Shown piece by piece: positions 7,061-9,233 of a DNA stretch of 9,233 nucleotides. The translations under genes and the position numbers were made by a program. The stretch is from contig JAIPEI010000115.1 of the NCBI GenBank assembly GCA_021737245.1, positions 1 to 9,233 of the forward strand, written 5' to 3'. Position 1 is the first letter of the stretch, and each line of letters opens with the position of its first letter. Below the pieces are notes generated by a model. That model did not search any database, was not told the origin of the DNA, and worked only from the letters and a program-made list of their open reading frames with translations. This stretch comes from Deltaproteobacteria bacterium. Its GTDB lineage: Bacteria > Desulfobacterota > DSM-4660 > Desulfatiglandales > HGW-15.

Positions 7061-7191
7061 GGCCGAAGCCCGGGTGCCCTCATTTTTCGCCCTTGCTTTT
7101 TTCACCGATCCTGCGGATAAGGACCAAGCCGGCCTGCGCGGCAGGGGGCCGGGAGCGGCGGCGGCCAATAACACAGGATCGGAACGAACCA

Positions 7192-8361
7192 GTGCCCAGA
7201 ATATACACCTCCCCTTTTGTGCGCATGTCGTGCGCCAACTTCTTCATCGTGATCAGCTTCGCCCATTTCTTCCTTTTTCCGCTGTTCATCAAAGACAGGG
7301 GAGGCTCCAAGGCGGACATCGGGGTGATCATGTCGGCGTTTCTGGTGGCCTCCATCCTCTGCCGGCCCTGGATATCGGACATGGTCGACCGCCTGGGCCG
7401 GAAGACGACCTACACGCTGGGTTGCATCGTCATCACGGTCATGCCGCTGACCTATCTGTTTCTTCAGGGACCCGTGGAGTCTTATTACCTGTTGCTGCTC
7501 GGCATCCGGGTGATTCACGGTGTGGGTCTGGCCCTGTGTTTCACTGCCGTCTTCACCTTCATCATCGATATCGTCCCCCACGAGCGTTTGAACGAAGGCG
7601 TCGGCGTTTTCGGAATCACCGGATTGACCGCCATGGCTGTGGGTCCGGTGATCGCGGAAGCGATTCTGACGCATTTCGGGTATGCATTCTACTTTGTCAG
7701 CGCCGCCGCCTCGGGCGCCGTGGGGTTCGTCATCCAGCGGCCGGTGACCGAACCCGTGAACGAAGCGTTCACCCCGGTTCCAGCCGGATTTTTCAGGATG
7801 CTTTTTCAGCCCCGCTATCTGTGGATCTCTCTTCTCGTATTCCTGTTCGGTTTCGGTCTTTCGGCTTCAAACACCTTTGTAGCCCCGCTCGCAGAGGAGC
7901 GGCGGATTGCGCTCATCTCGTTTTACTACATCTCCTATTCACTTGCCGCAGTCTGCACCCGCGTCTTCGGCGGCAGGCTGGCCGATCGCTGGGGGGAGGC
8001 GAAGATCCTTCCGCCGGCGTTCGTGCTGACCTCATCGGGCTTCATTCTGCTCATGCCGGACGGCGGCGACGCCCTGTTCATCCTTTCCGGATTGCTGTGC
8101 GGCAGCGGTCACGGCTTCCTCTTCCCCTCTCTCAATGCCCTGGCCGTGAGAGGAGAGCCGCCCGCGGTTCGTGGCAAGATCACGGGCATTTTTACCGGAG
8201 GGCTGGACTTCGGGGTGTTTTCGGGCTCGTTGATCCTCGGGATGGTGGGGGAAGCCTTCGGCTATGGACCGCTCTTCGGCCTGGCCGGTCTGTCGCTTCT
8301 CATTGCAGCGCCCATCACCTGGTGGGGGACATTGAAAAAACGTGCGAGGGCCGGGGTGTGA
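7192..8361 (+). CDS. MFS transporter
   Basis: This roughly 389-residue inner-membrane protein is a major facilitator superfamily secondary transporter, with about 12 hydrophobic segments. The conserved loop between helices 2 and 3 is SDMVDRLGRK (residues 62-71, counted from the GTG). The pseudo-repeat in the second half is GGRLADRWGEAK between helices 8 and 9. The first helix begins near SPFVRMSCANFF. The GTG at 7192 is preferred because homologous proteins typically begin a few residues before a similar stretch. The open frame extends to 7093, but that extension is arginine-rich and not protein-like. An ATG at 7225 is possible but would cut into the N-terminal segment. The ribosome-binding site is poor for all candidates. 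Substrate and direction are unknown; it resembles the drug or sugar efflux branch. It has no functional link to the liv operon that I can see, and converges on hipA with 42 nt between stop codons. Confidence 0.88.
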   Translation: MPRIYTSPFVRMSCANFFIVISFAHFFLFPLFIKDRGGSKADIGVIMSAFLVASILCRPWISDMVDRLGRKTTYTLGCIVITVMPLTYLFLQGPVESYYLLLLGIRVIHGVGLALCFTAVFTFIIDIVPHERLNEGVGVFGITGLTAMAVGPVIAEAILTHFGYAFYFVSAAASGAVGFVIQRPVTEPVNEAFTPVPAGFFRMLFQPRYLWISLLVFLFGFGLSASNTFVAPLAEERRIALISFYYISYSLAAVCTRVFGGRLADRWGEAKILPPAFVLTSSGFILLMPDGGDALFILSGLLCGSGHGFLFPSLNALAVRGEPPAVRGKITGIFTGGLDFGVFSGSLILGMVGEAFGYGPLFGLAGLSLLIAAPITWWGTLKKRARAGV

Positions 8362-8408
8362 GGACATGGTCCCGACTTGGTCCCCTGCGATTCGCCTGCC
8401 TCCTCACA
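8357..8408. terminator. Inverted repeat spanning both convergent stop codons
   Basis: TGTGAGGA at 8357-8364 and TCCTCACA at 8401-8408 are perfect inverted copies, 36 nt apart. One arm contains the stop codon of the MFS gene, the other the stop codon of hipA on the opposite strand. In the hipA direction a run of six T follows about 16 nt after the stem (A run at 8335-8340). A bidirectional terminator is plausible, but the loop is long and there is no T-run right after the stem. Confidence 0.3.
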
Positions 8409-9233
8409 TCCTTCCGGCCCGTCTCCGGATCCCCTCCACGATCCCGCCCACCGTTTCCCGGGCCTCCTCTGTCTCCGCGAAGCCCCGGGCGATTCGCTCG
8501 GCCACAGGGACGATCCGGGAGGCCGTGTCCCGAACCCGGCCCTGCACGTAACGACGCTTCAGCCCCGCGGCGTCGGCCAGCCGGTCCCAGTGCCGGGGTT
8601 GCACCCACTCCGGCCGATCCTCACCCCCGATCTTCATGGCGAGCTTGCTCGAGAGATCCGGATATGCGGCCGTCGACAGGAGGTCGTGAAACGGCGCCAG
8701 CCGCGGACCCGGCTCTGCGAGCAACAGGGAGAGGTTCTTGGCGTGGCCGTCGGCATTGCCCACGAGCACGTTGAACACGACCCAGCCGAGCAGGGCCTGC
8801 CGATCCGCTGCCGGCCGGACGCTGGCTCTCTCCAGGAGCGCAAAGCAGTCCTCCAGCGAGGGACCGCCCTCGTTCTCGTACTTCTGCTCCGGGAGGACGC
8901 CCAGGGCCTGGCAGAAATCCTCCTGGTGGACCCGAAGGACCCTCCCGTCCTCCTCCCGTTCCCTGTCGTACCGCGTCACCACCAGGACCGTGTCCCGGCC
9001 CTTCCGAATCAAGGCCTCGACCGCCGGCAGGCCCAGTCCGCGAGCAAGCGCCATGCAGAATGCCTCGTTCTCCACCGTCCCCGCAAACGCCGAAATGGGC
9101 GGCTTGAGGATGTGGGTGCTGGGGCTGTTGCCCGTGGCTATGAACACGCGCTCCTCTTCCATGTAGACGGGCAGCTTGCTCTGGGCGCCTGCCAGGGAGA
9201 GGCGGACGCCCTCCTCCCCGGCCAGGAACGGCC
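8404..9233 (-). CDS. hipA: HipA family serine/threonine kinase toxin, 5' end outside the window
   Basis: The visible 276 residues are the kinase core and C-terminus of a HipA-family protein. HipA is a toxin in type II toxin-antitoxin modules; E. coli HipA phosphorylates glutamyl-tRNA synthetase and causes dormancy. The order of motifs matches E. coli HipA: LSLAGAQSKLPV, SPSTHILKPP (ATP-binding loop and lysine), the TRYDRE strand, VHQEDFCQALG, KYENEGGPS, catalytic GNADGHAKN and the metal-binding PFHDLLS. All key residues appear present, so the kinase is probably active. The reading frame stays open to the right edge, so the start and the N-terminal domain are missing from the window. An ATG at 9160-9162 is internal, because the upstream LSLAGAQSK motif is required. 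The antitoxin hipB would be expected beyond the edge and cannot be checked. A stop codon is reached at 8404-8406. Confidence 0.93.
   Translation of the reverse strand, partial: PFLAGEEGVRLSLAGAQSKLPVYMEEERVFIATGNSPSTHILKPPISAFAGTVENEAFCMALARGLGLPAVEALIRKGRDTVLVVTRYDREREEDGRVLRVHQEDFCQALGVLPEQKYENEGGPSLEDCFALLERASVRPAADRQALLGWVVFNVLVGNADGHAKNLSLLLAEPGPRLAPFHDLLSTAAYPDLSSKLAMKIGGEDRPEWVQPRHWDRLADAAGLKRRYVQGRVRDTASRIVPVAERIARGFAETEEARETVGGIVEGIRRRAGRM

Larger units (their letters stand above)
6615..7191. other. Gap of 577 nt without an intact gene
   Basis: No intact gene fits between livF and the MFS transporter. The minus strand holds two decayed coding fragments, listed separately. On the plus strand the only open frames lack ribosome-binding sites and family-like sequence. 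From 7065 to 7191 nothing is recognised beyond a GC-rich inverted repeat (CCGGCC at 7129-7134 with GGCCGG at 7147-7152) and a possible weak promoter too poor to call. Confidence 0.6.

Noticed and set aside
7093..7120. Possible promoter before the MFS gene (TTGCTT and GGATAA, 16 nt apart)
   Set aside because: Both boxes match the sigma-70 consensus poorly, and chance matches are frequent.
6672..8774. Open frame of 700 residues on the plus strand
   Set aside because: It is a GC-driven shadow covering the MFS gene in another frame and the antisense of hipA. It is arginine- and proline-rich and has no family motifs.

Overview
The window is 9.2 kb of GC-rich bacterial DNA with densely packed genes. 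Codon use, the form of the branched-chain-amino-acid-type ABC transporter, and its pairing with an SDR enzyme suggest an anaerobic Desulfobacterota-like (former Deltaproteobacteria) organism. That is an inference from gene style; there is no rRNA or other marker gene here.

Positions 77-6614 hold seven genes, all on the plus strand and probably one operon or two adjacent ones. They are a MoaF-domain protein of unknown reaction, a short-chain dehydrogenase/reductase (SDR), a periplasmic substrate-binding protein, two LivH/LivM-type permeases and two LivG/LivF-type ATPases. The last four are nearly contiguous (livH-livM gap 4 nt; livM/livG and livG/livF overlap by 20 and 14 nt). Together they make a complete HAAT-family importer: the binding protein captures a ligand, LivHM form the channel and LivGF power it. 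The SDR and MoaF-like protein probably act on the imported compound. The ligand cannot be read from the sequence.

The binding-protein gene is split by a frameshift inside a (TC)6 tract at 1988-1999. Removing exactly one TC unit restores a continuous 409-residue protein with a signal peptide and the expected family N-terminus. A 279-nt gap between this gene and livH contains a strong orphan Shine-Dalgarno sequence but no convincing gene.

Positions 6615-7191 have no intact gene. The minus strand there carries decayed coding sequence: a fragment of a DUF4143-type ATPase with a one-base frameshift, then an unrecognised fragment that also needs a one-base correction. Next is an intact major facilitator superfamily (MFS) transporter on the plus strand (7192-8361, probable GTG start). 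It converges on a HipA-family kinase toxin gene on the minus strand (8404 to beyond the right edge), whose 5' end and any hipB partner lie outside the window. This right-hand part reads as an accessory region next to a conserved transport and catabolic operon.

No RNA genes, CRISPR arrays, insertion sequences or large repeats were seen.
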